Source of the DNA: Terrirhizobium terrae
GTDB taxonomy: Bacteria; Pseudomonadota; Alphaproteobacteria; Rhizobiales; Rhizobiaceae
DNA length: 64,000 nt
Direction of reading: 5' to 3'
Assembly: GCF_030323265.1 (NCBI RefSeq)
Contig: NZ_CP104991.1
Span: 682,001 to 746,000, forward strand
Shown here: in pieces, positions 44,372-53,268 of the stretch
Layout: the number at the start of each line of letters is the position of its first letter
Position numbering within the stretch: the stretch's first letter is position 1
Made by a program: the position numbers and the translations under genes
The notes under the pieces: model-generated
Database searches by the model: none
What the model saw: the letters and a program-made list of their open reading frames with translations, nothing else
Told to the model about the DNA's origin: nothing

Positions 44372-44800
44372 TTACAGTACGCATTTAATTGGGGTCAGTG
44401 GGCATCGCTCTCGATGGATCGCATCTCCCTTCACATCAATCCAAGGATGCATGCGGCTCTCATATATCGAGCGCTGAGGTGCCGGATAACCCGGATCAGC
44501 GAACGCGCCCACTGGTATCGCATAGACACCGGGCGTATCCTCATTCTCGTAAAAGACAGTCGACCCACATTCCGGACAGAAATGATAGCGTGCCCACATA
44601 CCGCTATCTCCAGTCCTCTCGTACAGCCGAGAACCTCCTTCGACTGCCACATCCGTTTTTGCGTATCGAGCCTGGACTGCAAAGGCGGATCCAGTTCGTC
44701 GCTGGCATTCCAGGCAATGACAGACTGAGACCCTTTGCGGCTCCCCATGGCATTCTGCCCGTAGCTGTCCGCACCTACACTCTGCTACCCGCAGCGACAT
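44372..44800 (-). CDS. GFA-family (DUF636) zinc protein
   Basis: A 142-residue protein with the GFA zinc pattern: ECRCGQLRAEC, VCHCLECQRRTGSAFAVQ, and HFCPECGSTVFYE. The prototype is glutathione-dependent formaldehyde-activating enzyme, but most members have unknown activity. All zinc ligands expected for the fold are present, so it is probably intact. Confidence 0.85.
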   Translation of the reverse strand: MSLRVAECRCGQLRAECHGEPQRVSVCHCLECQRRTGSAFAVQARYAKTDVAVEGGSRLYERTGDSGMWARYHFCPECGSTVFYENEDTPGVYAIPVGAFADPGYPAPQRSIYESRMHPWIDVKGDAIHRERCPLTPIKCVL

Positions 44801-44827
44801 GTTGGACCTCCACAGCGAAAAGGCACC

Positions 44828-45040
44828 TCAAGACTTCTTTTTAAGGGCGCTTGGCTTGTGTGCGGCCTTGGCTCCAGATTCAGAGCTCTCGACGATGATT
44901 TGAGGATCTGCCTCAGAAGCCTTAACCTCATGCCCCTTGATTTTCGTTGGGCTAATTTGCTTCTTGATTACCTTGCCTGTCGTCTCACCCTGGCTCGTTT
45001 TCCACGCCACGGTGTCGCCCTTCTTCAGATCCTTTGCCAT
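44828..45040 (-). CDS. DUF2945 (HVA1-family tudor-like) protein
   Basis: A 70-residue product: AKDLKKGDTVAWKTSQGET, TGKVIKKQISPTKIKGH and KASEADPQIIVES. This is the complete DUF2945/hypervirulence-associated tudor-like pattern. GGAGG lies 4 nt before the ATG. An EcfG-like promoter lies upstream. Small DUF2945 proteins are common in bacterial stress regulons. Confidence 0.8.
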   Translation of the reverse strand: MAKDLKKGDTVAWKTSQGETTGKVIKKQISPTKIKGHEVKASEADPQIIVESSESGAKAAHKPSALKKKS

Positions 45041-45068
45041 ACTGCCTCCTCCATAATATCGGCGAGCA

Positions 45069-45094
45069 AACATCTCAGAGGGTCTTATGGTTCC
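45069..45094 (-). promoter_or_regulatory. EcfG-like promoter (reverse strand)
   Basis: On the reverse strand GGAAC (45094-45090), 17 nt, TGTT (45072-45069), 29 nt before the ATG of the DUF2945 gene. Confidence 0.55.
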
Positions 45095-45120
45095 GTTGAA
45101 GCGTTCGTCACTTGTGTGAG

Positions 45121-45543
45121 CTATCTCACTATGTACGACATGCCCACAGATCTTGGGGCGGTTTCGTTGAAACCAAATTGTTCATAGAGCTTGTTGGCGG
45201 GTACGTCGGCAATCAAGCTCACATACGCTGTCTCCGGCATCGTTGTGTCCACGTATTCCATAATTGCCGTCATGATCGCCTTCCCGAGCCCGCGACCCTG
45301 GTGATCTGGCTGTACTGCTATATCGGTGACCTGGAAAAAGCAGCCGCCATCGCCAATCAGCCGCCCCATTCCGATAACCTCACCATCGACAACTACGACC
45401 ACAGCGAAGACAGTCCCCTCAAGCCCGATCTCAGCCGCAGCCCTCGAAAATGGCGTCAAACCAGCTGTTTGGCGCAGACGCATGTAATCGTCGATGTCGG
45501 GCGTTCTTTTCTCAATCACATAGCATTCATTTTTAGTGGTCAT
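45121..45543 (-). CDS. GNAT-family N-acetyltransferase
   Basis: A 140-residue GNAT enzyme. The acetyl-CoA motif A is VQPDHQGRGLGKAIM, preceded by the strand FFQVTDIA, and followed by PANKLYEQFGF. The substrate is unknown. The length is normal for a single-domain GNAT. Confidence 0.85.
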   Translation of the reverse strand: MTTKNECYVIEKRTPDIDDYMRLRQTAGLTPFSRAAAEIGLEGTVFAVVVVVDGEVIGMGRLIGDGGCFFQVTDIAVQPDHQGRGLGKAIMTAIMEYVDTTMPETAYVSLIADVPANKLYEQFGFNETAPRSVGMSYIVR

Positions 45544-45578
45544 ATGTGTCTTCCCATGTGCACGCTCGGGGTACAGTC

Positions 45579-46211
45579 TTATAGCTGCTCGTTCAATTCC
45601 TTGAGCAACTTCCTGCGTTCCCGTCTGCGCGTGATCTGGCGTGTCAGCGCTTCGGATGCTCTAATTGCCGATCTCCCGTCGGACTTCGTGAGGTCGAATT
45701 TTCGCGTCGCGCCAATTAGCAGATCTTCAGAGCCGTAGATGCCCAGGATCGTAATCTCTATGTTTTCTGCAACGGCATCGAGTTTGCTCGTAAAATGTTC
45801 GCCTGCTTCGATCGCGTTCGCCTCAGCATACGCGATGATGCAGTCGAAAGTCCCCATGTCCGCCATCGTCCCGGGCTGCAACGGGCCCTGGCGCGTCATT
45901 CTCTGCCAGCCAGTATCGATGCCTGATTGGCGGATATCCTCTGCGTCTGTGATGTAGGCGGTGTAGGTGTGGTTGTCGGTTTTGACTTTTGCGACAACGC
46001 TTTGAATGTGCACGGGCTCCCTGCTCATGTTTGTCACCAGACAATGAGCGTTAAGTGCCCGCTCCTCGCCGTGGTTGATAACGAGCATCGGTTTGACCTG
46101 TCTTCGATGCCCTCCAACGAAGATCTGGAGGTAGACAGCCCAGATGCAAAGGGTTCCAAGGCTGGCCGCAGCGGAGACGATAGGAGCGTTCGCTTGCAGT
46201 AACTCTAGCAT
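45579..46211 (-). CDS. Hypothetical membrane-anchored protein
   Basis: A 210-residue protein with one N-terminal hydrophobic helix (IVSAAASLGTLCIWAVYLQI) and a soluble, beta-rich remainder (AHCLVTNMSREPVHIQSVVA, NIEITILGIYGSEDLL), ending in a basic coiled coil (ITRRRERRKLLKELN). I recognise no named family. Confidence 0.6.
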   Translation of the reverse strand: MLELLQANAPIVSAAASLGTLCIWAVYLQIFVGGHRRQVKPMLVINHGEERALNAHCLVTNMSREPVHIQSVVAKVKTDNHTYTAYITDAEDIRQSGIDTGWQRMTRQGPLQPGTMADMGTFDCIIAYAEANAIEAGEHFTSKLDAVAENIEITILGIYGSEDLLIGATRKFDLTKSDGRSAIRASEALTRQITRRRERRKLLKELNEQL

Positions 46212-46233
46212 ACGGAATTCCCGTCTCTGAAAA

Positions 46234-46836
46234 TCAGCCTAGATGTGTGCGGAGAAAATCCAGGCCGAGCCGTGCGCTCGTCACTGAGATCGTATGACCA
46301 ACACCTGGCTCGATCTTCAGATCAACCTTGAAACCAGCCGTTTGGAGCTGGGAGGCGGCAAGGGTAGACGCAAATGGTGGGATAGTTCGATCATTCTGTC
46401 CGTGAACCAGAAGAACCGGTGTGCCACTACTTTCGGAAGAAACCGGGACGGGTGGGAGAAGGCCGGAATAGCCGATTAGAGCGCCGACTTTCCATCTGCC
46501 AGACGCTACAGCGTCAAGAGCGACAATCGCGCCCTGTGAGACACCAACAAAGGCGAGCCGATCAAGTGCTTCTTCGTATCCCTCGCGCTTGATGATCTGA
46601 TCGATCGTGCGATCGAATGCGTCACGTATTTCGGCAAGGCGATCAGGCCGGAGTTGATTGCCGTCGACCTGAAACCAAACGCGACCAGGTCCGACGGCCT
46701 TGTGAAATGGCGCATCTGGCGTGGCGAACCGGGTTGTGGGTAAGCTCGTCTTCCAGGTGGTTGCGAGTGGCATCATCTGCGCACCTGAAGCACCTATGCC
46801 GTGGAAAAGAATGATCAGGTCAGTTGTCGGCGGCAA
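46234..46836 (-). CDS. Alpha/beta-hydrolase esterase (phospholipase/carboxylesterase type)
   Basis: A 200-residue esterase: ILFHGIGASGAQMMPLA, nucleophile elbow GVSQGAIVAL (GxSxG), acid in HGQNDRTIP and catalytic His in GVGHTI. It resembles YpfH/carboxylesterase 2-type enzymes. The start is TTG at 46836; a perfect stem-loop lies 33 nt upstream. A dead paralogue with the same upstream stem lies at 10632. Confidence 0.8.
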   Translation of the reverse strand: MPPTTDLIILFHGIGASGAQMMPLATTWKTSLPTTRFATPDAPFHKAVGPGRVWFQVDGNQLRPDRLAEIRDAFDRTIDQIIKREGYEEALDRLAFVGVSQGAIVALDAVASGRWKVGALIGYSGLLPPVPVSSESSGTPVLLVHGQNDRTIPPFASTLAASQLQTAGFKVDLKIEPGVGHTISVTSARLGLDFLRTHLG

Positions 46837-46869
46837 GCTTGCTGAATTTCAATGTGAGATCAAAAGACA

Positions 46870-46902
46870 GAGGGCGCTCAACCCTTTGCGTGGAGCGCCC
46901 TC
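46870..46902 (-). terminator. Perfect 10-bp stem-loop before the esterase gene
   Basis: GAGGGCGCTC (46870-46879) pairs with GAGCGCCCTC (46893-46902), loop 13 nt. It probably ends the ferritin-like gene upstream (stop at 47001). The stem sequence is identical to that at 10570-10601. Confidence 0.6.
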
Positions 46903-47000
46903 TTCGATCCGCATAGAGGCGGCGCAGCTTTTTGTCACGCCGTCTCGTCATCAATCTTGGGCGTGGGCCCTGGATGACGGCCCAGACTCCAGATTACAAA

Positions 47001-47451
47001 TCAGAGCCGTTCGGCGGTCGTTTCGAACCAGGCGCGGTGACGGACTTCGTCCTGATGGGCCTTCATAAAGAACGCCTTGGTTTCCGGCCTGGCTTCCTCA
47101 TGCTGCGAGGCACGCTCGTAAGCGGTGACTGTGTCGTCTTCGTTTGTCTTCATTGCCTTAAGAATGGTCTTGTCGCCGAACATGTCCGCGAGGGCAATCT
47201 TGCCGGTTGTCAGCATCTGCTTCATATCGCCTTCATCCGGAGCCTCTACGCCAGCCTCGGCAGCGATCTCGCGCAAAGTCGTCAGGTGCTGTAGATGGTC
47301 TTGGTGGAATTCGGCCACCTTTGCACTCAGCGTTTTGTCGTCGAGACGTTTCATCGTCGACTCGTAAGCTGCGATCGCATCGTGCTCAAGATAGAATGAG
47401 ATCCTTCACGAGCTTTCCGAAATTGCTCTCGTTACCAACCATAGTGACCAT
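47001..47451 (-). pseudogene. Ferritin-like four-helix protein, one frame break
   Basis: From ATG 47451 (GGGAG upstream) the frame reads VGNESNFGKLVKDLI, then breaks near 47390; after removal of one base it continues YLEHDAIAAYESTMKRLDDK. Then come FHQDHLQHLTTLREIAAEAG and FFMKAHQDEVRHRAWFE. The helices with E/H pairs match DUF2383-like or related ferritin-like bundles. As sequenced only 47001-47354 is open. If the break is a read error the gene is intact. A reverse-strand EcfG-like element lies upstream. Confidence 0.65.
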
Positions 47452-47481
47452 TGTTTTCTCCCTTTTCCAATGAGGCAGGGG

Positions 47482-47507
47482 AAAGACTTGACCGTTCAGC
47501 GCGTTCC
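47482..47507 (-). promoter_or_regulatory. Weak EcfG-like promoter (reverse strand)
   Basis: On the reverse strand GGAAC (47507-47503), 17 nt, CTTT (47485-47482), 31 nt before ATG 47451. The -10 differs at one base from CGTT. Confidence 0.4.
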
Positions 47508-47696
47508 ATACGTGAGGATTACCGTACGGAACCGTACGATCGGGTCCTCTCAGCAACCCAAGGCAATCAGAACGGTTCTATAAGCGCCGCCGCGTATCCG
47601 GCAACTGGATCCCTCCAGCAGAGCGCATGCAAAGCTGGATCTCGCGGTGGAACAGGCTCTGACCATAAAGTAAGCCGAGGATTTGAGGAGGTTGAA

Positions 47697-48080
47697 ATGG
47701 CGAATGAGAAATCACCTGCGGTTAACGCGCTTGAGGCTGAACAGGCACAGCAAAGATCTGCTGGCGCTCTCGATGAAGGATTGGAGGACACGTTTCCAGC
47801 ATCCGATCCAGTGTCGGCCACCACCACGGCTATCCCTTCAGGAACTGGGCTGTCAGTAAAGTCCGATGCGCCGCATGTCGACGAAGCTCTTCAGTCGATA
47901 CTTGAACATCGCGATGACCCATACGTCGAGCCGCGTGAGCATCTTGCTGCGCTCAGGGACGAGGCCGAGAGTTTGCAATATCGAGCGGCAGACAATGTGA
48001 GAGACAGAATCCGACGTAATCCCTGGCAGGCCATTGGGCTCGCTGCCGCCGTTGGGTTCATCGTCGGAATTACCCGGTAA
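47697..48080 (+). CDS. ElaB/YqjD-like (DUF883) membrane-anchored protein
   Basis: A 127-residue protein. A charged N-terminal part (KSPAVNALEAEQAQQRSAGA and an acidic LDEGLEDTFPASDP motif) is followed by a helix (EHLAALRDEAESLQYRAAD) and a C-terminal tail anchor (RIRRNPWQAIGLAAAVGFIVG). The end is typical of DUF883 proteins, which tether ribosomes to the membrane in stationary phase. The N-terminal DTFPASDPVS motif also occurs in other alphaproteobacterial stress proteins. GAGGAGG lies 5 nt before the ATG. Confidence 0.75.
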   Translation: MANEKSPAVNALEAEQAQQRSAGALDEGLEDTFPASDPVSATTTAIPSGTGLSVKSDAPHVDEALQSILEHRDDPYVEPREHLAALRDEAESLQYRAADNVRDRIRRNPWQAIGLAAAVGFIVGITR

Positions 48081-48146
48081 CTGGCTTGAACGTGACAAGG
48101 CCGCCCATTTGTTGATGTGGGGGCCGATCTTTTTACAGCACCCAGC

Positions 48147-48533
48147 TCACTTCCCTGCCTTATCGTACCGAGCAGCGGCCGCCTCGATCTGAGGGCCATT
48201 CTCGAGCGACCAGGCGCAAAGTGCTTCGAATGGTTGTCTGAGAGAATGCCCCAGAGGGGTAATGGCGTACTCGACACCGATCGGCTGCGTTGGCAACACA
48301 GTCCTCGTCACCAAGCCATTACGTTCGAGCCTCTTCAGCGCGTCAGCGAGCGCCTTGTGTGTAATCCCATCAAGGCGTCGCTTGATTTCATTGAACCGCG
48401 ATGGCTTCGGACAAATCACGGTTAGGATAAGGATCGTCCACTTGTCAGCGATCTTATCTAGTACGGGACGCACAACGGCCATCTCGTTGAGAGCGCGGCA
48501 GGAAAGCATTTCCAGGTCAGTATACTGGTCCAT
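48147..48533 (-). CDS. HxlR-family winged-helix regulator
   Basis: A 128-residue protein: VLDKIADKWTILILTVI, RFNEIKRRLDGITHKALADA and LKRLERNGLVTRTV are the HxlR signature blocks. Cys residues near the N-terminus (LSCRA) could sense electrophiles or oxidants, as in related regulators. It is divergent from the SDR gene at 48615 (81 bp between starts) and very likely controls it. Confidence 0.88.
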   Translation of the reverse strand: MDQYTDLEMLSCRALNEMAVVRPVLDKIADKWTILILTVICPKPSRFNEIKRRLDGITHKALADALKRLERNGLVTRTVLPTQPIGVEYAITPLGHSLRQPFEALCAWSLENGPQIEAAAARYDKAGK

Positions 48534-48614
48534 ATCTAGGCTACTTAAGGTGCGTAATTGATATCAGATTTACGGCGTATATCATCTTGAGACCATCAAG
48601 TGAAAGGAATTCAG

Positions 48615-49346
48615 ATGGCTCGAATGCATAACAAAGTCGCGCTGGTCGTCGGGGGAGCAAAGGGTATCGGTCTGGCAATCGCCGAGCGGCTGGCCTCCGA
48701 GGGAGCGACGGTCTTCATTACCAGCCGTCGCGCCTCTGACGCCGAGAGAGCAGCCTTAAACATCGGAAAGGGTGCAGTTGGCATCGCCGCCGACGCCAGC
48801 TCACCTGAAGACATGCTAAAAGCGGTAGATCGCTTGCGTCAGACGCATGCGCGGATTGACGCTCTAGTCCTGAATGCGGGCATCTCCGAGCCTGCGCAAA
48901 TAACTGAAGTCACCCTAGATCACTTCGATCGTCACTTCGAAGTCAACGTCCGCGGCACGGTTTTCGGACTGCAGGCCGCCCTCCCAGCGATGGGAGACGG
49001 AGGTTCAGCTGTGCTGGTAGGATCAATCGCAGATAATGCAGGAATTCCCTCGTACGGCACTTACGCCGCTACCAAGGCAGCACTTCGCTCCTACGCAAGG
49101 ACATGGACCGCTGAGCTGGCTCCCAAAGGTATCCGCGTTAACGTCGTAGCTCCTGGCCCCACGGATACAGAGATGATGGCAGCTGTTCCAGACGATGTCC
49201 GCGAGACATTGATTGCGCCTATCCCTATGAAGCGGATGGCGCGCCCTGATGAAGTCGCGGCGGCGACGCTGTTCCTGCTGAGCGACGAAGCAAGCTACAT
49301 CGCAGGTGCCGAACTCTGCGTCGACGGAGGAATGCGGCAAGTCTAG
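48615..49346 (+). CDS. Short-chain dehydrogenase/reductase
   Basis: A 243-residue classical SDR: GGAKGIGLAIAERL for cofactor binding, NAG at 87-89, Ser137, Tyr150 and Lys154 (SYGTYAATKAAL), and a VVAPGPTDTEM end. AAAGGAA precedes ATG 48615, which I prefer over an earlier TTG-like start at 48600. The substrate is unknown. The HxlR gene next to it is the likely regulator. Confidence 0.88.
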   Translation: MARMHNKVALVVGGAKGIGLAIAERLASEGATVFITSRRASDAERAALNIGKGAVGIAADASSPEDMLKAVDRLRQTHARIDALVLNAGISEPAQITEVTLDHFDRHFEVNVRGTVFGLQAALPAMGDGGSAVLVGSIADNAGIPSYGTYAATKAALRSYARTWTAELAPKGIRVNVVAPGPTDTEMMAAVPDDVRETLIAPIPMKRMARPDEVAAATLFLLSDEASYIAGAELCVDGGMRQV

Positions 49347-49374
49347 GCTTTCTGGACCATCTTACGTGACAGGG

Positions 49375-49411
49375 AGGCGGCCCACTCAAGTTCACCGTAT
49401 GCGGGCCGCCT
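49375..49411. terminator. Bidirectional terminator-like stem-loop
   Basis: AGGCGGCCC (49375-49383) pairs perfectly with GGGCCGCCT (49403-49411), followed by an AT-rich end. It lies between the SDR gene (forward) and the PRC-barrel remnant (reverse). Confidence 0.6.
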
Positions 49412-49417
49412 TAAATT

Positions 49418-50053
49418 TCACTGCTGAGCAGCTCTAACGCCTTCAAACTCCGGTGCGCGCTGCACCTGCCGGCGCTACATTCAGCACGATCCGCTCCGGC
49501 AGGCGATCCGACCCAGCTTCTGCCGCCAAAGCATCAGTGTCATCTGCAGGAGCCGCACTTTATGGGGCGCCCGGAGCTGTAGTCTCACTCGAAACGCCGG
49601 GCGCTGCTCCTGCCGCAGCATTGTTAGGACATGGTGCCAGGACCCAACTGCAGAAGCTGGTGTCTACAGCAACATTCTTCTCACCAATCCCGAGGAAGCC
49701 ACCTACTCCGACGACAACGGCGTTGACGCTTCCATTTTGACTGACGAGCACATCGTTAATCGGACCGATGCTCTCGTTTCCAGCGCCGTAGACCCGCTTG
49801 CCTTCGAGATCACTCACGCGCCATGCCCCAGTTTTGGCACGGTGGCGAAAGGGCCCGCAGTCGTTTCGTCGCTCGCGGATGCCTGCTCAACAGGCTTGTC
49901 GATTGCGCTGTCGTGTGCCGCGTTAGCGTCCGAAGCCATCGGAACTGGCGTCGTCAGAGCGGTCAACACGGCACCTTCAGCCTGCGCGAGTGCTGCGATA
50001 AGGAGAGTTACGGACAGGCTAAGTACCGAGTGTTTATCGGACAGGAATGAAAT
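49418..50053 (-). pseudogene. Secreted PRC-barrel protein, multiple frame breaks
   Basis: The reverse strand reads SLSVTLLIAALAQAEGAVLT (signal-peptide-like), then an Ala/Ser-rich linker with DKPVEQASASDETTAG, then after a break at the T4 run 49832-49835 a PRC barrel: RVSDLEGKRVYGAGNESIG and INDVLVSQNGSVNAVVVGVG, GFLGIGEKNVAVD. The C-terminal end recurs in two other frames (ERIVLNV, then RAPEFEGVRA) to a stop at 49418. PRC-barrel envelope proteins of rhizobia have this layout. One break is a homopolymer; the others look like real decay. Confidence 0.65.
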
Positions 50054-50177
50054 GGAATGATCCGACCGTGGTTCATTCCAATAACATGACCTTCCAATGA
50101 CAAAGTCGCGTGATCAGTGTCGTCAGTTTAAAGGCGGCCTTTGCAAAGAAGTCGCGCGGGTCAAGCGATGTTTCCCC

Positions 50178-50384
50178 TCAGTGGACAGATGCAGACGACG
50201 GAGCATTTATTCTCGTCGCTGGACTGCCAACATTGGTGGCAATGAGCACTGTCGCGATATCAACTAGCGAGTGGTACCCTCTTTGGTAGATACGCATGGC
50301 AGCCTCGAATAGCATCTTGTCGACGGGTCGGGTTCGGTCGACATCGTAGAACTCAAACCAACGTTGCACTGCTTCAGCGAGCAC
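50178..50384 (-). CDS. Small hypothetical protein
   Basis: A 68-residue frame with GTG start: EAVQRWFEFYDVDRTRPVDK and AAMRIYQRGYHSLVDIATVL. The frame stays open about 100 bases further upstream without a good start, so the 5' end is uncertain. Reads like a conserved helical protein, but I know no family. Confidence 0.4.
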   Translation of the reverse strand: MLAEAVQRWFEFYDVDRTRPVDKMLFEAAMRIYQRGYHSLVDIATVLIATNVGSPATRINAPSSASVH

Positions 50385-50598
50385 CGCGGCGTCGGGGGTA
50401 TCTCCTTCGGGATTTATGCCCGGCTCTCCGAGAGAGGAAATAGTTGAGCTGTCGTGAGCGTCAATGGAAAGACTTACAAGAAGCCAGGTAATTCACCGGT
50501 AACGCCTACCGTTACCGCCGGAGCATCAACTGGGCAACTATTATCCGAACGCAGCCGGGACAGTTGCCATCGCCCACGGACAACGTTGGCTTCCATCA

Positions 50599-50769
50599 TC
50601 AAGCAAAGCTGAGCCCGTAGACCGCTATTGAAATGTAGACGGCAAAAAGGGCAGCCGCGAAACACGCGAGGAAAATTATAAATCCCTTGCCTATTTTGGC
50701 CTTTTTCGCACGGTTGCTCGGTGCCTCAGTTTTGTTCTGAAGGAAATTCTCGTTCTGCGGTCTCACCAT
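50599..50769 (-). CDS. Small single-span membrane protein
   Basis: A 56-residue product: a polar, basic N-terminus (NRAKKAKIGK) and one long hydrophobic helix (GFIIFLACFAAALFAVYISI). GGGAGAG lies 4 nt before the ATG. A GGAAC motif upstream has wrong spacing, so no promoter was called. Confidence 0.55.
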   Translation of the reverse strand: MVRPQNENFLQNKTEAPSNRAKKAKIGKGFIIFLACFAAALFAVYISIAVYGLSFA

Positions 50770-51490
50770 GGTTCTCTCCCTGAGTGCGAGTAGAACAGAC
50801 GAAGAGAAAGATTCTGTTCCTGCCGCCGCATGTTGCAGCGGTCGGAAGACTGGCCCAGAACTGTCGATAGAGCACAAATACCTTTTGACGCTACAGCAGA
50901 AGCAGGTCGAAAACGGTGTGATCCTCTCTGACGATCACAGCGGATAGCGCCTCGCCTGGATGATGGCCGAGTGGATCCTAAAGGCCCATCATGGGAAAAC
51001 TTAGGATTAGCTCGGCGCGAACATGCTGAGTGGTTTTGCATGATCGAGACATCCACCACTGTTCGGACAGCGTTGGCAAACCGCAGCGAATGGAATAGAC
51101 AGAGATTTCCGATCCTTCGCAGAGAGCCTTGCCATGATGGCGACCGCTTAAACAGATACGCCGGACGGACGCTAGTTTATCGTGCGAGGCCGCCTCCGGC
51201 GCAAAAACAATCGATCCCTAGGCCCTGAAGCTGGAGGCGAATAGGTCAAGGAGCGGCCCTCAGCCACGCGCGCTGTCAGGCCCGCAGATGGCGATCCCGC
51301 AACTGTGGCAGAAGCCCGACGGCGCGTGGTTGAGGTGTAGGCTGCGCTGGGCGAATGTGGCCATGTCTGGTGGAAAAATGGCAGTCCGGATCTTATTCGC
51401 TGCCGAGTGAAGAAAACGACATATGCCGCGTGCTTCGCGAATCTGGCGGGCCTGGAAGAACAGCTCCGGTCTGTACGGCGTGGACGCCAG
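50770..51490. other. Long stretch without a supportable gene
   Basis: Overlapping frames on both strands, none with a domain. A short reverse frame near 51362 (LHLNHAPSGFCHSCGIAICG) looks like a piece of a zinc-binding protein and may be a relic. Confidence 0.35.
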
Positions 51491-51706
51491 TTACTTATCA
51501 GAGGCCGGCCAATCGTTGGCAGGTTCATCGAGGACAATCTGCGGCGGCGCATGTCCTCGTTCGGGATCGCTATCGTTTGCGAGCTTGAGCTGCTCGATCG
51601 ATTTCAAAAGTTCTGAAATCACGTCTTCCCGTCGCGCACCCGTCGTCACAGCACGCTCGACTAAGCTCTCCACGGCGTCTGAAATCTCACCTCGCCAGTT
51701 ATCCAT
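51491..51706 (-). CDS. Small hypothetical protein
   Basis: A 71-residue product: NWRGEISDAVESLVERAVTT, GARREDVISELLKSIEQLKL, with an acidic/proline tail. AAAGGAG lies 6 nt before the ATG. It follows the gene at 51746 by 39 nt on the same strand and is probably cotranscribed. Confidence 0.6.
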   Translation of the reverse strand: MDNWRGEISDAVESLVERAVTTGARREDVISELLKSIEQLKLANDSDPERGHAPPQIVLDEPANDWPASDK

Positions 51707-51745
51707 TCTGTTTTCTCCTTTCCAATTTCAACTGTGCCGACAAAC

Positions 51746-52051
51746 TTATCGCCTCGAAATCCGCATGGCGCCAATCTCACAGATCGTGCGCTGGATTGTA
51801 GCCAGTTGCTTTTCAGCGATGTCGGCTGAGACTTCGATTTCGCCTTCCAGTGGTGTGTTGTCGCGGGCATACGATAGGAGAAAACATCCTCCCGAGCGCA
51901 GCGAGCCAGTCGTGTCCGCGTCATGAGCGGCCTCAATGAAAATATCCGGTCGGGGAGCACCACGCTTCTTTACCAGGTGGTCGACAACGAGATCGGCAGC
52001 TTCGCGCGTTTCGAAGATCGCGCGGATTGTGGTGGTGCTACTGTCAGACAT
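51746..52051 (-). CDS. Small stress protein, paralogue of 40548-40859
   Basis: A 101-residue product: TTIRAIFETREAADLVVDHL, a PDIFIEAAHDADTTGS centre, and EIEVSADIAEKQLATIQ. It shares the FxTREAADL...DIFxxA layout and length with the gene before ligD, but the acidic centre differs. AAGGAATG precedes the ATG. No EcfG-like promoter was found upstream. Confidence 0.65.
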   Translation of the reverse strand: MSDSSTTTIRAIFETREAADLVVDHLVKKRGAPRPDIFIEAAHDADTTGSLRSGGCFLLSYARDNTPLEGEIEVSADIAEKQLATIQRTICEIGAMRISRR

Positions 52052-52698
52052 GAGTTCATTCCTTCATCATGACCAAGGATGAACTAATGGCAGCAATAAT
52101 GGTTTCACGATCAGCGTGTGGATATCTGGAGGTTCACTCGCAGAGTATACCAGCACTTTTGGCGGCAATCCGATAAGCGGCAGCGGCGATGTCGCCGGTG
52201 ATCATGCCCGATTCCGCCCGAGGGCAGACCTTCCGGGCCTTTCCGGCATCAGTTGGCCGACAATCTGCGGAGCATCGAGGCATTGCAAAAGTTCCCTCTA
52301 CCAGCGGAACGATGGCGCCAACGGCCGGAACGTTTACTGTGCATCAATGGCTGTCTCATCCTAAGGGCACGTCATGCGTTACTAAATCAGCGTATCGGCT
52401 CGATCCAGCGGATCCTTTTGGAAAAGCAGGGCGGTCGACTGGTACGGTTGACAAATAACAGGACGACGTTGACGTTGCGAGGAACTTTGCGAAAACGGGG
52501 TGATAGGTCTTTCCTCTCGCACGGTCATGGCCGCTGCGCCGGTCGAGTTTCTCCAATCTCCACTGCCAGTCTGAGCTGCACTGTTGTTCTTGGTACGTTG
52601 GCGTACAGGAACCGTTCGCTTCGACCGCGATTTAACTTCATGCTGGTGTGGTACTTGCTTCACCTTTCGCACCATTTCTACAATCGATGGAGGACGAC
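52052..52698. other. Long stretch without a supportable gene
   Basis: Several open frames of 60-175 residues on both strands overlap without motifs. A GGAAC at 52609 is followed by TTT after 18 nt, a poor EcfG-like match that could still serve the DUF892 gene at 52699. Confidence 0.35.
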
Positions 52699-53199
52699 AT
52701 GGCAACTGCCAAGACACTCGACGACCTGTTTCTCGACACTCTGAAGGACATCTATTTTGCCGAAAAGCAGATCCTGAAAGCTCTACCGAAGATGGCACGC
52801 GCATCACAGTCCGAGGAAGGTAAGGACGGCTTCCTGCAGCATCGCGAGGAAACCCAGGGCCAGATCGATCGGCTCGAACAGGTATTCGAGCTTCTAGGCA
52901 AGTCGGCACGCGGCAAGACCTGCGAAGCCATCCAGGGCATCATCGCCGAAGGCGAAGAGATCATCGAGGAATTTAAGGGATCGCCCGCGCTTGATGCCGG
53001 TCTCATCTCGTCTGCCCAGGCCGTGGAGCATTATGAAATCGCGCGCTACGGCACTCTCATTGAGTGGGCCAAGCAGCTCGGCCTGAAGGATGCAGTGCCG
53101 CTCCTCGAGCAAAACCTGTCGGAAGAGGTGGCGACCGACAAGAAGTTGACGGCACTGGCAAAAGCTTCCGCCAACGACAAGGGCAAGAAAGCTGCCTGA
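52699..53199 (+). CDS. DUF892 (YciE/YciF-like) ferritin-like protein
   Basis: A 166-residue protein: LDDLFLDTLKDIYFAEKQIL, ALPKMARAS, then EETQGQIDRLEQVFELLG and AQAVEHYEIARYGTLI. This is the full DUF892 four-helix bundle with carboxylate/His metal-site residues. Relatives (YciF, Nha-type) are induced by osmotic and oxidative stress. GGAGGA lies 5 nt before ATG 52699. A strong terminator separates it from the catalase gene. Confidence 0.88.
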   Translation: MATAKTLDDLFLDTLKDIYFAEKQILKALPKMARASQSEEGKDGFLQHREETQGQIDRLEQVFELLGKSARGKTCEAIQGIIAEGEEIIEEFKGSPALDAGLISSAQAVEHYEIARYGTLIEWAKQLGLKDAVPLLEQNLSEEVATDKKLTALAKASANDKGKKAA

Positions 53200-53216
53200 T
53201 TAACCGGAATGACGAG

Positions 53217-53241
53217 AGGCCGCCCGCAAGGCGGCCTTTTT
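53217..53241 (+). terminator. Rho-independent terminator after DUF892 gene
   Basis: AGGCCGCC (53217-53224) pairs with GGCGGCCT (53230-53237) around a 5-nt loop, followed by a T-run to 53241. Confidence 0.85.
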
Positions 53242-53268
53242 CTGTTTCCTAAACATGAGGACGGGCAA

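Noticed and set aside
50790..50830. GGAAC-N18-TGTT before the small membrane gene at 50769
   Set aside because: Spacer is one to two bases longer than in the other sites.
52617..52645. GGAAC-N18-TTT as an EcfG promoter for DUF892
   Set aside because: Spacing and -10 deviate from the other matches; kept only as a remark.
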